A stretch of DNA of 64,000 nucleotides from Microbacterium sp. VKM Ac-2923 (GTDB lineage: Bacteria > Actinomycetota > Actinomycetes > Actinomycetales > Microbacteriaceae). The notes under the pieces were generated by a model, which had not been told where the DNA came from, did no database searches, and worked only from the letters and a program-made list of their open reading frames with translations. Both the position numbers and the translations under genes were made by a program. The DNA lies in NCBI RefSeq assembly GCF_022815605.1, contig NZ_JALGRP010000012.1, positions 17,662 through 81,661 of the forward strand. Reading direction: 5' to 3'. Below, piece after piece: positions 24,653 to 32,526 of the stretch. How positions within the stretch are numbered: the first letter of the stretch is position 1; every line of letters starts with the position of its first letter.

Positions 24653-24996
24653 CCGTGCGCGGCGCCCGCCGCACGTGTAACGGGGCGCGATATGTGCAGT
24701 GGGGCGTCCTGCGGCCGCCCCGGTGCACATTCCACGCCCCGGCCCCGCGACCCTTCGGCCCCGCCGCACCGCTCTGCGGCGCCGGCCCCGCGACCCTTCG
24801 ACTCTGCGGCCCTGCCCTGCGGCCCCGCTCCGCGGCACCGGCCCCGCGACCCTTCGACTGTACGGCCCTGCCCTGCGGCCCCGGCCCCGCGACCCTGCGG
24901 CGCCGACCCTGCCGCCTCCGCCCCGCTGCCCCGCGGCGCCGACCCGCGCGCGCCGAACCCGCGCCGCCGCTGCCTGCCGGCATCCCCTCACGCGAG
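24653..24996. repeat. Convergent junction with hairpin (24693-24729) and GC-rich direct repeats
   Basis: No gene is supported in these 344 bp. TGTGCAGTGGGGCG (24693-24706) and CGCCCCGGTGCACA (24716-24729) form a 14-bp stem with one mismatch and one wobble; the core resembles the hairpins at 29950-29985 and 30092-30126. Then three imperfect units beginning GGCCCCGCGACCCTTCG start near 24740, 24785 and 24841. Runs of CGGCCC make every frame look open, so proteins read here are artefacts. Confidence 0.75.
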
Positions 24997-25959
24997 CTAC
25001 GCGCGGGCCCGGGGCGCGCTATCCCACCACCGCAGCACCCGCAGCGCGAAAAAGGTCAACCAGCGCGACGGCTCGCCCGCGGGCACGTCGACGGCGAACC
25101 ACTCGCGCCCGTCGAGCCGGTACTCCTGATGCCACGTGCCGTCGGCGTCGCGCGAGGCCCTGACCCCCTCGACCGCCTCGGCGAGACGCGGGTCGGGCTC
25201 GTCGCCGTCGTGCAGTGCGGCGGCGCGGAAGTGGTCGAGAGCGCGCAGGGCGCTGTAGCGGAAGCGGAAGGGGTAGCCCAGGTGGTGCGCCCACGGGTGA
25301 TGCTCGCCGGTCGACAGGCGGTAGAGCAGCCGCCGTTCGAGCAGGTACTCCTCGGCGCCCTTGCGTGCGGCGTGCAGCTCCGGCGTGCCTCCGGTGCGCC
25401 ATTCGTCGTCGAGGATCCCGATCACCGAGTTGATCGTCGAGTGAAACGACGACGCCGTCGACCCCTCCACCCACTCGCAGTTCCAGCCGCCGTCGGGCAG
25501 CCGGTGGGTGACGAACCAGTCCCGGATGCCGCTGACGTCCGCTCCCAGCCACGCACCGCTGGCGAGGGTGAAGGCGTTGATGCACGCGTCGACCTCGCCG
25601 CCCCAGAAGGGGAGGTCTTCGTACTCCCACCGGGCGTTCCGGTCCAGGAGACCGGCGGTGTCGGGGCGGAGGGCATCGGCATCCACTCCCCATTCGCGCA
25701 AGCTCATCAGCGACCATGACGTGGCCGTCCAGGGTTGCGGATCGGTTCCGTCGAAGTCGGCGGGGAAGTGCGCACCGCCGCCCCAGAGGCCGTCCTCCCC
25801 CTGCGCGGCGAGGAGCTGTGCCCCGAAGCCCTCGTGCGAGACGCGCGCGCGGGTGGTCTGCCACTGCTCCTCCGGGGCGTCGAGCAGGTCGCGCTCGACC
25901 TTCCAGCGCAGAGCCGGGTCGCTGTCGCGCAGCCACGCGAGCACCTCGTCGTCGTTCAT
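24997..25959 (-). CDS. Squalene-cyclase-like alpha/alpha-toroid protein of unknown function
   Basis: A 320-residue protein starting MNDDEVLAWLRDSDPALRW. It is built of helical repeats with Gly-Trp turns (GEDGLWGGG, LPDGGWNCEW, DADGTWHQEY), the pattern of prenyltransferase/squalene oxidase repeats. The DxDD acid motif of class II cyclases is not seen, so cyclase activity is doubtful. Such stand-alone toroid proteins are common in actinobacteria and uncharacterised. A -10 TAGCCT lies 6 nt upstream, indicating its own leaderless promoter. No functional link to galK upstream is evident. Confidence 0.72.
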   Translation of the reverse strand: MNDDEVLAWLRDSDPALRWKVERDLLDAPEEQWQTTRARVSHEGFGAQLLAAQGEDGLWGGGAHFPADFDGTDPQPWTATSWSLMSLREWGVDADALRPDTAGLLDRNARWEYEDLPFWGGEVDACINAFTLASGAWLGADVSGIRDWFVTHRLPDGGWNCEWVEGSTASSFHSTINSVIGILDDEWRTGGTPELHAARKGAEEYLLERRLLYRLSTGEHHPWAHHLGYPFRFRYSALRALDHFRAAALHDGDEPDPRLAEAVEGVRASRDADGTWHQEYRLDGREWFAVDVPAGEPSRWLTFFALRVLRWWDSAPRARA

Positions 25960-25965
25960 GCGGGC

Positions 25966-25971
25966 AGGCTA
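25966..25971 (-). promoter_or_regulatory. -10 element (TAGCCT) of the leaderless toroid-protein mRNA
   Basis: On the minus strand TAGCCT ends 6 nt before ATG 25959. Confidence 0.55.
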
Positions 25972-26022
25972 CGCCCGCGCGGCCCACGGCGACAGAGTCG
26001 TCGTTCCGGCGCGGCGCTGCCG

Positions 26023-26455
26023 GAGAACACGACGCAGGAGATTCGCCGCGGCCCCCGGTGACCCGGTGCGGCGCCGCCCGAGAACATGACTCAGGAGATC
26101 CGTCGCGGCCCCCGGTGACCCGGTGCGGCGCTGCCGGAGAACACGACGCAGGAGATCCGTCGCGGCCCCCGGTGACCCGGTGCGGCGCCGCCGGAGAACA
26201 CAACGCAGGAGATCCGCCGCGGCCCCCGCGAGGCCGCGCGGGCGGGCGCCCGGACCGAGCCGATCTTCCTGCGATGTGTCGCCGTGGGACGGCGGGCGAC
26301 GGCGCCGCTCCCACTGTTCCGTGTCCGCGGTCGAGACGCCCGCGCCAGACCGTCCCTGCGGTCGCTCGACAACAGTGCAGGAGATCGACGCGGGTACCCC
26401 GCCGTTGCGACGACGAGGAGGCGTGTTCCCCTAGAGGAACTCCTGCGTTGTGTCC
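26023..26455. repeat. GGACACAACGCAGGAG family, locus 3: 57-bp tandem array plus flanking inverted copies
   Basis: The gene-free interval 25960-26475 contains a 57-bp tandem repeat whose motif copies end at 26040, 26097, 26154 and 26211, a period of exactly 57 bp. Each unit carries ACACGACGCAGGAGAT or a close variant followed by GCGGCCCCCGGTGACCCGG. Further copies are TTCCTGCGATGTGTC (26266-26280), ACAACAGTGCAGGAG (26369-26383) and CTCCTGCGTTGTGTCC (26440-26455). That makes seven copies, with the outer ones inverted relative to the array. It lies between two genes read in the same direction, unlike loci 1 and 2. Confidence 0.88.
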
Positions 26456-26475
26456 CACCCGCGGGGCGCGCGGGC

Positions 26476-27639
26476 TCAGACGTCGCGGCGCGCCCCCTCG
26501 GACGGCGTCACCGTGAAGATGTTCGGACGGCGGAATCCGGATGCCGCGAACGCCGAGAGAACGGCCTCGGTCGCCGCCGGCACGAGATCGGTGGAGATCA
26601 ACGCGATCGCCGCACCGCCGAAGCCGCCGCCGGTCATGCGGGCACCCAGGGCGCCGGAGGCGAGTGCCGTCTCGACGGCGAGGTCGAGCTCGGGGACCGA
26701 GATCTCGAAGTCGTCGCGCATCGACACGTGCGAGGCGACGAGCAGGTCGCCGATGGCCGAGGGGCCGTCGGCGTCGAGGGCGGCCACGGTGTCGAGCACA
26801 CGCTGGTTCTCGGTGATGATGTGACGCACGCGGCGGAAGGTGACCTCGTCGAGGATCTCTTCGGCGCGCGGCAGGTCGTCGACGGTGAGGTCGCGCAGCG
26901 ACGGGACGCCGAAGGCCGCAGCCCCGCGTTCGCACGCCTCGCGGCGCTCCCGGTAGCCGCCCGTGGAATGCGCGTGCTCGACGAGTGTGTCGACCACGAG
27001 AATCGACAGGCCCGCCTCGGCGAAACCGAGGGCGACGGAGCGTGTCTCGAGCGTGCGGCAGTCCAGGAAGGTCGCCGCGTCGGCGACGCCGAGCATCGAC
27101 GCCATCTGGTCCATGATCCCCGTGGGGGCGCCCACGGCGTCGTTCTCGGCGATGCGCCCGACCCGGGCGAGTGCGACCTTGTCGAGGCCTGCGTTCCATA
27201 CGTCGTTGAGGGCGGATGCCACGGCTCCCTCGATCGCGGCCGACGACGAGAGCCCTGCCCCCACGGGAACGTCGGACGCCAAAGCGATGTCGACGCCGCG
27301 GGGGTCGGCATCCGGGGCCTCGCGAAGGAGCGCCCACGCCACGCCGAGCGGATATCCGGCCCAGTCGAGACCGCCGGCGGCGATCCGGGCGTCGAGCTCT
27401 GAAAGTGAGACCTCCACGGAATCGCTCGAGAAGGTGGAGGTCACGCGGATGACGTCGTCAGAGCGGATCGCGACGGCGGCGGCGGTGCGCTGCGCGATCG
27501 CGAACGGGAAGACGAAGCCCTCGTTGTAATCGGTGTGCTCGCCGATGAGGTTGGCTCGGCCGGGTGCCGACCACACGCCCACGGCCGGGGCGTCGGTCAG
27601 GCTGGACAACAGGGTACGGGCGTCGTCGACGGCGGTCAT
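26476..27639 (-). CDS. galK: Galactokinase
   Basis: A 387-residue GHMP kinase that phosphorylates galactose to galactose-1-phosphate in the Leloir pathway. The galactokinase signature GRANLIGEHTDYNEGFVFP is near residues 27-45. The ATP-binding motif PVGAGLSSSAAIE follows in the middle, and the third GHMP motif MTGGGFGGAAIAL is near the C-terminus. The length is normal. Its start overlaps the galT stop by 4 bp, so galT-galK form one operon. A LacI regulator gene is divergent. Galactose released by the GH35 and GH30 enzymes encoded downstream would enter here. Confidence 0.95.
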   Translation of the reverse strand: MTAVDDARTLLSSLTDAPAVGVWSAPGRANLIGEHTDYNEGFVFPFAIAQRTAAAVAIRSDDVIRVTSTFSSDSVEVSLSELDARIAAGGLDWAGYPLGVAWALLREAPDADPRGVDIALASDVPVGAGLSSSAAIEGAVASALNDVWNAGLDKVALARVGRIAENDAVGAPTGIMDQMASMLGVADAATFLDCRTLETRSVALGFAEAGLSILVVDTLVEHAHSTGGYRERREACERGAAAFGVPSLRDLTVDDLPRAEEILDEVTFRRVRHIITENQRVLDTVAALDADGPSAIGDLLVASHVSMRDDFEISVPELDLAVETALASGALGARMTGGGFGGAAIALISTDLVPAATEAVLSAFAASGFRRPNIFTVTPSEGARRDV

Positions 27640-28811
27640 GCCGTCACCTCCGGAACGGTGTCGAGGGCGGCGCGCAGGCGCTCGGCCTGCGATTCGGGGG
27701 TCACGTCACCGATCCAGGCGCCCATGGCGGCCTCGGATCCGGCGAGGTACTTCAGTTTGTCGGCGGCGCGACGGGGCGAGGTGATCTGCAGGTTGAGGCG
27801 CACGGCATCCCGTCCGCGACCGACCGGCGCCTGGTGCCAGGCGGCGATGTACGGGGTGGGAGTGTCGTAGAGCGCATCGATGCCGCGCAGTAGTCGCAGG
27901 TAGAAGGGGGCGAGCTCGTCGCGCTCGGCCTCGGAGGTCTCGGCGAGGTCGGCGACGTGGCGGTGCGGCAGGACGTGCACCTCGATCGGCCAGCGCGCGG
28001 CGAAGGGGACGAACGCGGTCCAGTGCTCGCCGCGCAGCACGACGCGCTCGCCGGCGGATTCGAACGCCAGCAGACGCGCGAACAGGTCTTCGGAACTGCG
28101 CGAGATGGTGTCGAGCAGGCGGTGCGTGCGCGGGGTGACGTACGGGTAGGCGTAGATCTGACCGTGGGGGTGGGGGAGCGTGACGCCGATATCCTGACCG
28201 CGGTTCTCGAAGGGGAAGACCTGGCGGATGCCGGGCAGAGCCGACAACGCCGCCGTACGGTCGGCCCACGCCTCGATGACGGTGCGCGCGCGGGTGCGCG
28301 AGAGCGAGCCGAAGGAGCCCTCGTGCGCGGGGCTGAAGCACACGACCTCGCAGCGGCCCACCGATGTGCGGGTGCGACCGAGACCGAGGTGCTCGAGGTC
28401 GTCGTCGCCGCGCGGCGGATCCACGGCGGCGGGGGCGTCGCCGGTCGCGACGTCGAGCGCGGGGCCGAATGACGGCGACTTGTTCTCGAACACCGCCACG
28501 TCGTACAGCGACGGAATCTCCGACGGGTTGGTGGGTGTCTGCGGTGACAGGGGGTCGAGGTGCGCGGGAGGAAGGAACGCGCGGTTCTGACGATTGGATG
28601 CCACCGTGATCCAGTCGCCGGTCAGCACGTCCTGCCGCATGGTCGCCGTCACCGGGCGGGGGTCCAGCGTGCGGGCGTCGACGGCGCGCTCGGCACCGAG
28701 CGTCGTATCGGGATCGTCGAAGTAGATGAGTTCTCGGCCGTCGGCGAGGCGGGTCGGGCGCTTGACCACGCCGGCGCCGAGGGGCTCTGCGGAGAGGCTG
28801 TCCGTGTTCAC
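27636..28811 (-). CDS. galT: Galactose-1-phosphate uridylyltransferase
   Basis: A 391-residue cytoplasmic enzyme exchanging UMP between UDP-glucose and galactose-1-phosphate. The start is GTG 28811 (MNTDSLSAEPLGAGVVKRP). The nucleotidyl-transfer motif is HPHGQIYAYPYV, with the active-site His in HPH. GRCEVVCFSPAHEGS and VLPHRHVADL, from the two HIT-like halves, are present. It is first in the galT-galK operon. A TAACGT -10 ends 6 nt before the GTG and overlaps a TAAC-AC-GTTA inverted repeat, so repression would be by occlusion of the promoter. Confidence 0.95.
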   Translation of the reverse strand: MNTDSLSAEPLGAGVVKRPTRLADGRELIYFDDPDTTLGAERAVDARTLDPRPVTATMRQDVLTGDWITVASNRQNRAFLPPAHLDPLSPQTPTNPSEIPSLYDVAVFENKSPSFGPALDVATGDAPAAVDPPRGDDDLEHLGLGRTRTSVGRCEVVCFSPAHEGSFGSLSRTRARTVIEAWADRTAALSALPGIRQVFPFENRGQDIGVTLPHPHGQIYAYPYVTPRTHRLLDTISRSSEDLFARLLAFESAGERVVLRGEHWTAFVPFAARWPIEVHVLPHRHVADLAETSEAERDELAPFYLRLLRGIDALYDTPTPYIAAWHQAPVGRGRDAVRLNLQITSPRRAADKLKYLAGSEAAMGAWIGDVTPESQAERLRAALDTVPEVTA

Positions 28812-28848
28812 GATAACACGTTACAACGCGGGCGTGATATCGTCAACA
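28812..28848. promoter_or_regulatory. galT/lacI divergent promoter with two candidate operators
   Basis: On the minus strand TAACGT (28823-28818) is a -10 exactly 6 nt before galT GTG 28811. It lies inside TAACACGTTA (28814-28823), a short inverted repeat. Next to it TGATATCGTCAACA (28835-28848) shares TG and the full CGTCAACA half-site with the arabinogalactan operator TGTTGACGTCAACA. Both local regulators could therefore touch this region. Confidence 0.5.
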
Positions 28849-28859
28849 TGGAGGTTGTG

Positions 28860-29825
28860 ATGCGTGTATCCATGGCCCACGTGGCCGAACGTGCCGGGGT
28901 GTCGGCGCAGACGGTGTCGCGCGTGGCCAATGGCAGCCCGCGCGTCGATCCCGCCACCCGAGCTCGCGTCGAGAAGGCCATGGCCGACCTCGGTTATCGC
29001 ATGCACCGTGCCGCGCGCGCGCTGCGCACCGGTCAGACCTCCACGATCGGTCTGGTCGTGTCGACCCTCGCCTCCGTCGGCAACTCGCGAATGCTCCAGG
29101 CCATCTCCGAAGCCGCCGCCGCGCGCGAGTACGCCCTGGCGGTCGTGACGGTGGGGGAGCGCGGCATCCGCGACGCTTTCGCCCGCCTGCGATCGCAGGG
29201 AGTCGACGGCGCCGTCGTGCTCAACGAGGCGACCGAACTCGCCCGCGACGTGGACCCTCCGGCCGACCTGCACGTCGTCGTCGTCGATTCCCCGCCCGAC
29301 TCGCGCTTCTCCATCGTGCAGACGGATCACGCCGGGGGTGCGCATGCGGCCACCGTCCACCTGCTGGCGCAGGGACACGCCGTCGTTCACCACCTCGCCG
29401 GTCCCGCCCCCTCCTACGCCGCGCGCGAGCGCGAGCGCGGCTGGCGTGAGGCACTCTCTGACGCCGGCCTCGTCGCGCCCGAGCCCGCCCGGGGCGATTG
29501 GACCTCGGCATCCGGCCATGCCGCCGTCTCGCACCTGGTCGGTGCCACCGCGGTGTTCGTCGCCAACGACCAGATGGCGCTCGGCGCGCTCCGCGCCCTC
29601 GCCGACGCCGGGTTCGACGTGCCGCGCGACGTGGCGGTGGTGGGGTTCGACGACATCGTGGATGCCGCGGAGTACCGCCCCCCGCTGACCACGGTGCGCC
29701 AGGACTTCGATGCCCTCGGCGCGCGCGCTGTCGCCGCTCTGATCGCGGCGATCGAGGGCGGCGAACCGGTGGCCGAGTCGGTTCCGACGTCGTTGATGGT
29801 GCGCGCGAGTAGCACCCGGGTCTGA
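28860..29825 (+). CDS. LacI family regulator, probable galactose operon repressor
   Basis: A 321-residue regulator. ATG 28860 has GGAGG five bases upstream; ATG 28848 is an alternative that would be nearly leaderless. The LacI DNA-binding domain is MAHVAERAGVSAQTVSRVANG, with recognition helix QTVSRVANG, followed by the hinge helix AARALRTGQTSTIGLVV. The periplasmic-binding-like ligand domain includes VFVANDQMALGALRAL and VVGFDDI. It is clearly paralogous to the LacI protein at 40763-41806, with an almost identical recognition helix. Its position divergent to galT-galK makes it the likely galactose regulator. Confidence 0.87.
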   Translation: MRVSMAHVAERAGVSAQTVSRVANGSPRVDPATRARVEKAMADLGYRMHRAARALRTGQTSTIGLVVSTLASVGNSRMLQAISEAAAAREYALAVVTVGERGIRDAFARLRSQGVDGAVVLNEATELARDVDPPADLHVVVVDSPPDSRFSIVQTDHAGGAHAATVHLLAQGHAVVHHLAGPAPSYAARERERGWREALSDAGLVAPEPARGDWTSASGHAAVSHLVGATAVFVANDQMALGALRALADAGFDVPRDVAVVGFDDIVDAAEYRPPLTTVRQDFDALGARAVAALIAAIEGGEPVAESVPTSLMVRASSTRV

Positions 29826-30185
29826 GCGCGCGGTTCGGGACTGCGGCGCGCGTCGGGGTACCCCGCGGGCCGCGGCACGTGTCGAGGTGCTGGGCGAGCC
29901 TAAGTCCCGCGGCCGTGCGGGGTGCTTCCCCGGGTTCGGGGCATGATTGGCGCAGTGGGGCGGGTTTCGCATCGCCCCGATGCGCAGAATCCGCCCCAAA
30001 ACGCGCCGGCGCCCGCGCCCGCTCGAAAGGGTGCGCGCCCTGCCCGACCGGCGCCCGCGCGGGGTGCTTCCCCGGGTTCGGGGCGTGATTGGCGCACTGG
30101 GGCGGGTTTCGTTCGCCCCAGTGCGCAGAATCCGCCCCAAACGCGACCGCGAACCCGCCCCCGCCCGCCGCAGCCACGCTGCGTT
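29826..30185. repeat. Convergent junction with a 142-bp direct repeat carrying 13-bp hairpins
   Basis: No gene is supported. Two copies of a ~80-bp core begin at 29917 and 30059 (offset 142 bp), each starting GCGGGGTGCTTCCCCGGG. Each contains a hairpin. Copy 1 has GCGCAGTGGGGCG (29950-29962) with CGCCCCGATGCGC (29973-29985). Copy 2 has GCGCACTGGGGCG (30092-30104) with CGCCCCAGTGCGC (30114-30126), a perfect 13-bp stem. Both arms differ between copies while pairing is largely kept, which suggests that the structure matters, probably as a bidirectional terminator. Confidence 0.85.
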
Positions 30186-30602
30186 TCAGCCGTTCCAGGG
30201 GGCGATCACGTCGATGATCCACACGACGCCGAAGCGGTCGATGAGCTTGCCGTAGAGAGGTGAGAACGCCGACGGTCCGAAGGGCGCGAGGATCTCGGCA
30301 TCCTGGCTCAATCCTTCCCAGGCGGCACGCACTTCGTCGGCGTCTCGACCGCGCAGCGCGAGGTAGAACGGGTTCGTGCCACGGTCGAAGGCGAGCGAGT
30401 TCTGGATGTCGTAGGCCATCACGTGCACCCCGCTCGGCGCGACCATCTCGCCCCAGACGATCTGCTCGCGCTGTTCGGGCACCTCGGCCGTGTCGCCGTA
30501 GGGGACCGCGGTGACGGTTCCGCCGAACACCTCGGCGTAGAACGCGAGGGCGGCCGCGGCCTGGCCGTCGAAGTTGACGTGGAGGGTGGTGGTGAGGGTC
30601 AT
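30186..30602 (-). CDS. VOC family (PhnB-like) protein
   Basis: A 138-residue protein. Start 30602 gives MTLTTTLHVNFDGQAAAAL, the first beta strand of the fold; the longer open frame upstream is not needed. It matches the PhnB/3-demethylubiquinone methyltransferase-like branch of the vicinal-oxygen-chelate superfamily (FYAEVFGGTVTAVPYGD, GVHVMAYDIQNS, FGVVWIIDV). No enzyme activity is known for most members. It is divergent from a WYL regulator gene over a short region with a clear inverted repeat, so it is probably that regulator's target. Confidence 0.83.
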   Translation of the reverse strand: MTLTTTLHVNFDGQAAAALAFYAEVFGGTVTAVPYGDTAEVPEQREQIVWGEMVAPSGVHVMAYDIQNSLAFDRGTNPFYLALRGRDADEVRAAWEGLSQDAEILAPFGPSAFSPLYGKLIDRFGVVWIIDVIAPWNG

Positions 30603-30655
30603 GTCTGTCCTGTCGTAAGCCGAGAGGTTCCGGATGCCATGACTCTCTCGCGAGA

Positions 30656-30676
30656 TGCGGACAGGGAACGTCCGCA
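30656..30676. promoter_or_regulatory. Inverted repeat TGCGGAC-N7-GTCCGCA between the VOC and WYL genes
   Basis: A 7-bp perfect inverted repeat with a 7-nt spacer, plus an extra half CGGAC just after it (30681-30685), lies 13 bp before the regulator start. It is the best candidate operator for the WYL protein. Confidence 0.6.
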
Positions 30677-30688
30677 ATTACGGACACA

Positions 30689-31681
30689 ATGGATGCCGTG
30701 CCTGAGAGCTCCTCCCCGTCGACGTCGCGACGCCTGCTGTCATTGCTCACCGTGCTGCAATCGCGACGGGACTGGTCGGCCTCCGCCCTCGCCGGCCGCC
30801 TCGACGTGAGCGAGCGCACGATCCGACGCGACGTCGACCGCCTCCGCGATCTCGGCTACGACATCGACGCGATGCGCGGACCAGCCGGGGGCTACCGCCT
30901 GCGCGCCGGGGCGAACCTCCCGCCCGTGGCATTCGCCGACGACCAGGCCGTGGCGGTGGCTGTCGCCCTGCGCCTCGCCGCGTCATCGGGTGGCGCACTC
31001 GCCGAGGCGGCAGAGGACGCGCTGAGCGTGATCTCACGGTTGTTGCCGGCACCCCTCGGTCGGCGTGCGCAGCGATTCGCCGGCGAGGCGGTCGCACCCG
31101 CCGGAGCGGTGGGGGTCGAGCCGGGCATCCTCAGCGCGGTCGAGGCCGCGATCGCCGTCGGCGAGGAGATTCGTTTCGACTACGGCGGATCGGAGGGGCC
31201 GGTGCGGGTGACCGAGCCGCACCACCTCCTGTGGCGCAGCGGCCGTTGGTATCTTCTCGCGTTCACCCTCGAGCATGATGAGTGGCGCGTCTACCGCGTC
31301 GATCGCATGCGGGTGAAGTCGCACCGAGGGCGCACCTTCGCGCGTCGGGAGGTGCCCGGCGGCGACCCGGTGCGCTTTCTCGAGGGGCGGTTCCGCGGTG
31401 GCGAGGAGTCGGGCGATTGGCCCTGCCGCGGCGAGGTCGTCGTCGAGGCATCGCGAAGCGAGCTCGAGCCGTACGTCGTCGACGGCACACTCGGCGAGGC
31501 CGAGGCGGGAGGCACGAGGGTGAGCCTCGGATCGTGGTCGTGGGGCGCGCTCGCCGCGGAGTGCTTGCGCTTCGACCGGCCCATCGCCGACGCCCGGCCC
31601 GCGGCCCTGCGCGACGCGCTCACGGAGGCGGCCCGACGGGCCACGGCGGCTGCTGCGCGCGGGAGCGTCTCGCCTCGCTGA
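30689..31681 (+). CDS. YafY-type HTH/WYL domain transcriptional regulator
   Basis: A 330-residue regulator. The N-terminal winged helix (HTH_11/DeoR-like) contains SASALAGRLDVSERTIRRDV followed by YDIDAMRGPAGGYRL. The WYL domain starts near residue 145 (EIRFDYGG) with the signature HHLLWRSGRWYLLAFTLEHDEW split over the W-Y-L motif, and a C-terminal WCX region. WYL domains are thought to bind nucleic-acid-derived or other small ligands. It is divergent to the VOC gene and probably controls it. Confidence 0.88.
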   Translation: MDAVPESSSPSTSRRLLSLLTVLQSRRDWSASALAGRLDVSERTIRRDVDRLRDLGYDIDAMRGPAGGYRLRAGANLPPVAFADDQAVAVAVALRLAASSGGALAEAAEDALSVISRLLPAPLGRRAQRFAGEAVAPAGAVGVEPGILSAVEAAIAVGEEIRFDYGGSEGPVRVTEPHHLLWRSGRWYLLAFTLEHDEWRVYRVDRMRVKSHRGRTFARREVPGGDPVRFLEGRFRGGEESGDWPCRGEVVVEASRSELEPYVVDGTLGEAEAGGTRVSLGSWSWGALAAECLRFDRPIADARPAALRDALTEAARRATAAAARGSVSPR

Positions 31682-31776
31682 GCTGCGGCGCGAGTGCCCT
31701 CCGCGTTCGTCGATTTGGGGGCGCATTCCGCCGGTCGGGGCGCAAAGGGCCCGCCCCAAACCGCCGAACCCGCCCC

Positions 31777-31905
31777 GAACCGCCAGATGCGCCATAGACC
31801 GCCGAACTGGCCCCGAACCGCCAGATGCGCCGCAGATCGCCGAACCCGCCCCGAACCGCCAGATGCGCCATAGACCGCCGAACTGGCCCCGAACCGCCAG
31901 ATGCG
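31777..31905. repeat. 38-bp tandem repeat (A-B-A order) at a convergent junction
   Basis: Units starting GAACCGCCAGATGCGCC begin at 31777, 31815, 31853 and 31891, a period of exactly 38 bp. Two variants alternate: A continues ATAGACCGCCGAACTGGCCCC (split as ATAGACC and CGCCGAACTGG), B continues GCAGATCGCCGAACCCGCCCC (split as GCAGATC and CGCCGAACCCG). This implies a 76-bp duplication of an older pair. It fills most of the gap between the WYL gene and the TetR gene; no gene is supported in 31682-31934. Confidence 0.88.
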
Positions 31906-31934
31906 TCTCGGGTCACGCCGGCGGCCCACATCCC

Positions 31935-32519
31935 TCAGCTCGGCTCGTGCCACCCGCGGTCGAGGATGCGGAAGCCGGCCTCGATCGTCGAGGCCGCGTC
32001 GTCATGCTCGAAGGCGAGCAGCTGCAGCTGGAGCACCATGCGCGCGTAGACGCGGATCTCGGCGTCGGGAGTCGCGCGTCCGATGGACGCGGCGATGGCC
32101 TCAGCCAGCGCGCCCTCATGGCGCAGCCACATGCGCGCCGAGTATTCGCGGAGCGCGGGCGTGTCATCGATGAGCTTCATGAACGCGCGCCGTTGATCGC
32201 CCGTGGGATCGAATGCCAGGCCGATGAGCTCACGGCGGTATAGATCGCGCAGGGCATCCGAAACCGAGGTACCCGGGGCGCGGTCGCGCACGGCGCCCAC
32301 GAGCATCTCGCGCTGTTCGTCGTCCTCGTCGAAGACGAGAGCCTCTTTCTGCGGGAAGTGCGCGAACACCGTCGTGGGCGAGACGTCGGCCGCGTCGGCG
32401 ACCTCGCGAATGCTCACCTGGTCGAATCCGCGCTCGACGAACAGCACGGTCGCGGCGTCCGAGATCGCCTTCCGAGTGGCGGCCTTCTTGCGCTCGCGGC
32501 GCCCGATCGTCTCGCTCAT
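31935..32519 (-). CDS. TetR family transcriptional regulator
   Basis: A 194-residue repressor. Start 32519 (MSETIGRRERKKAATRKAI) has a TAAAGT -10 seven bases upstream, so it is probably leaderless. The helix-turn-helix is FDQVSIREVADAADVSPTTV followed by FAHFPQKEAL, the standard TetR pattern. The C-terminal ligand domain is helical and unassigned. It is divergent to an MFS efflux gene with two 12-bp palindromes in the shared promoter, the usual TetR/efflux pump arrangement. The inducing drug is unknown. Confidence 0.9.
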   Translation of the reverse strand: MSETIGRRERKKAATRKAISDAATVLFVERGFDQVSIREVADAADVSPTTVFAHFPQKEALVFDEDDEQREMLVGAVRDRAPGTSVSDALRDLYRRELIGLAFDPTGDQRRAFMKLIDDTPALREYSARMWLRHEGALAEAIAASIGRATPDAEIRVYARMVLQLQLLAFEHDDAASTIEAGFRILDRGWHEPS

Positions 32520-32526
32520 GCGGACG

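Noticed and set aside
24660..25000. Pro/Arg-rich frames between the methyltransferase and toroid genes
   Set aside because: They come from GC-rich direct repeats that leave all frames open; no ribosome site or -10 box precedes them.
24997..25959. A terpene/hopanoid cyclase assignment for the toroid protein
   Set aside because: The length is half that of squalene-hopene cyclases and no DxDD acid motif is visible, so only the fold is claimed.
28548..28620. Alternative far-upstream start for the gal LacI gene inside galT
   Set aside because: The added residues have no LacI similarity, and an RBS-supported ATG at 28860 gives the standard helix-turn-helix N-terminus.
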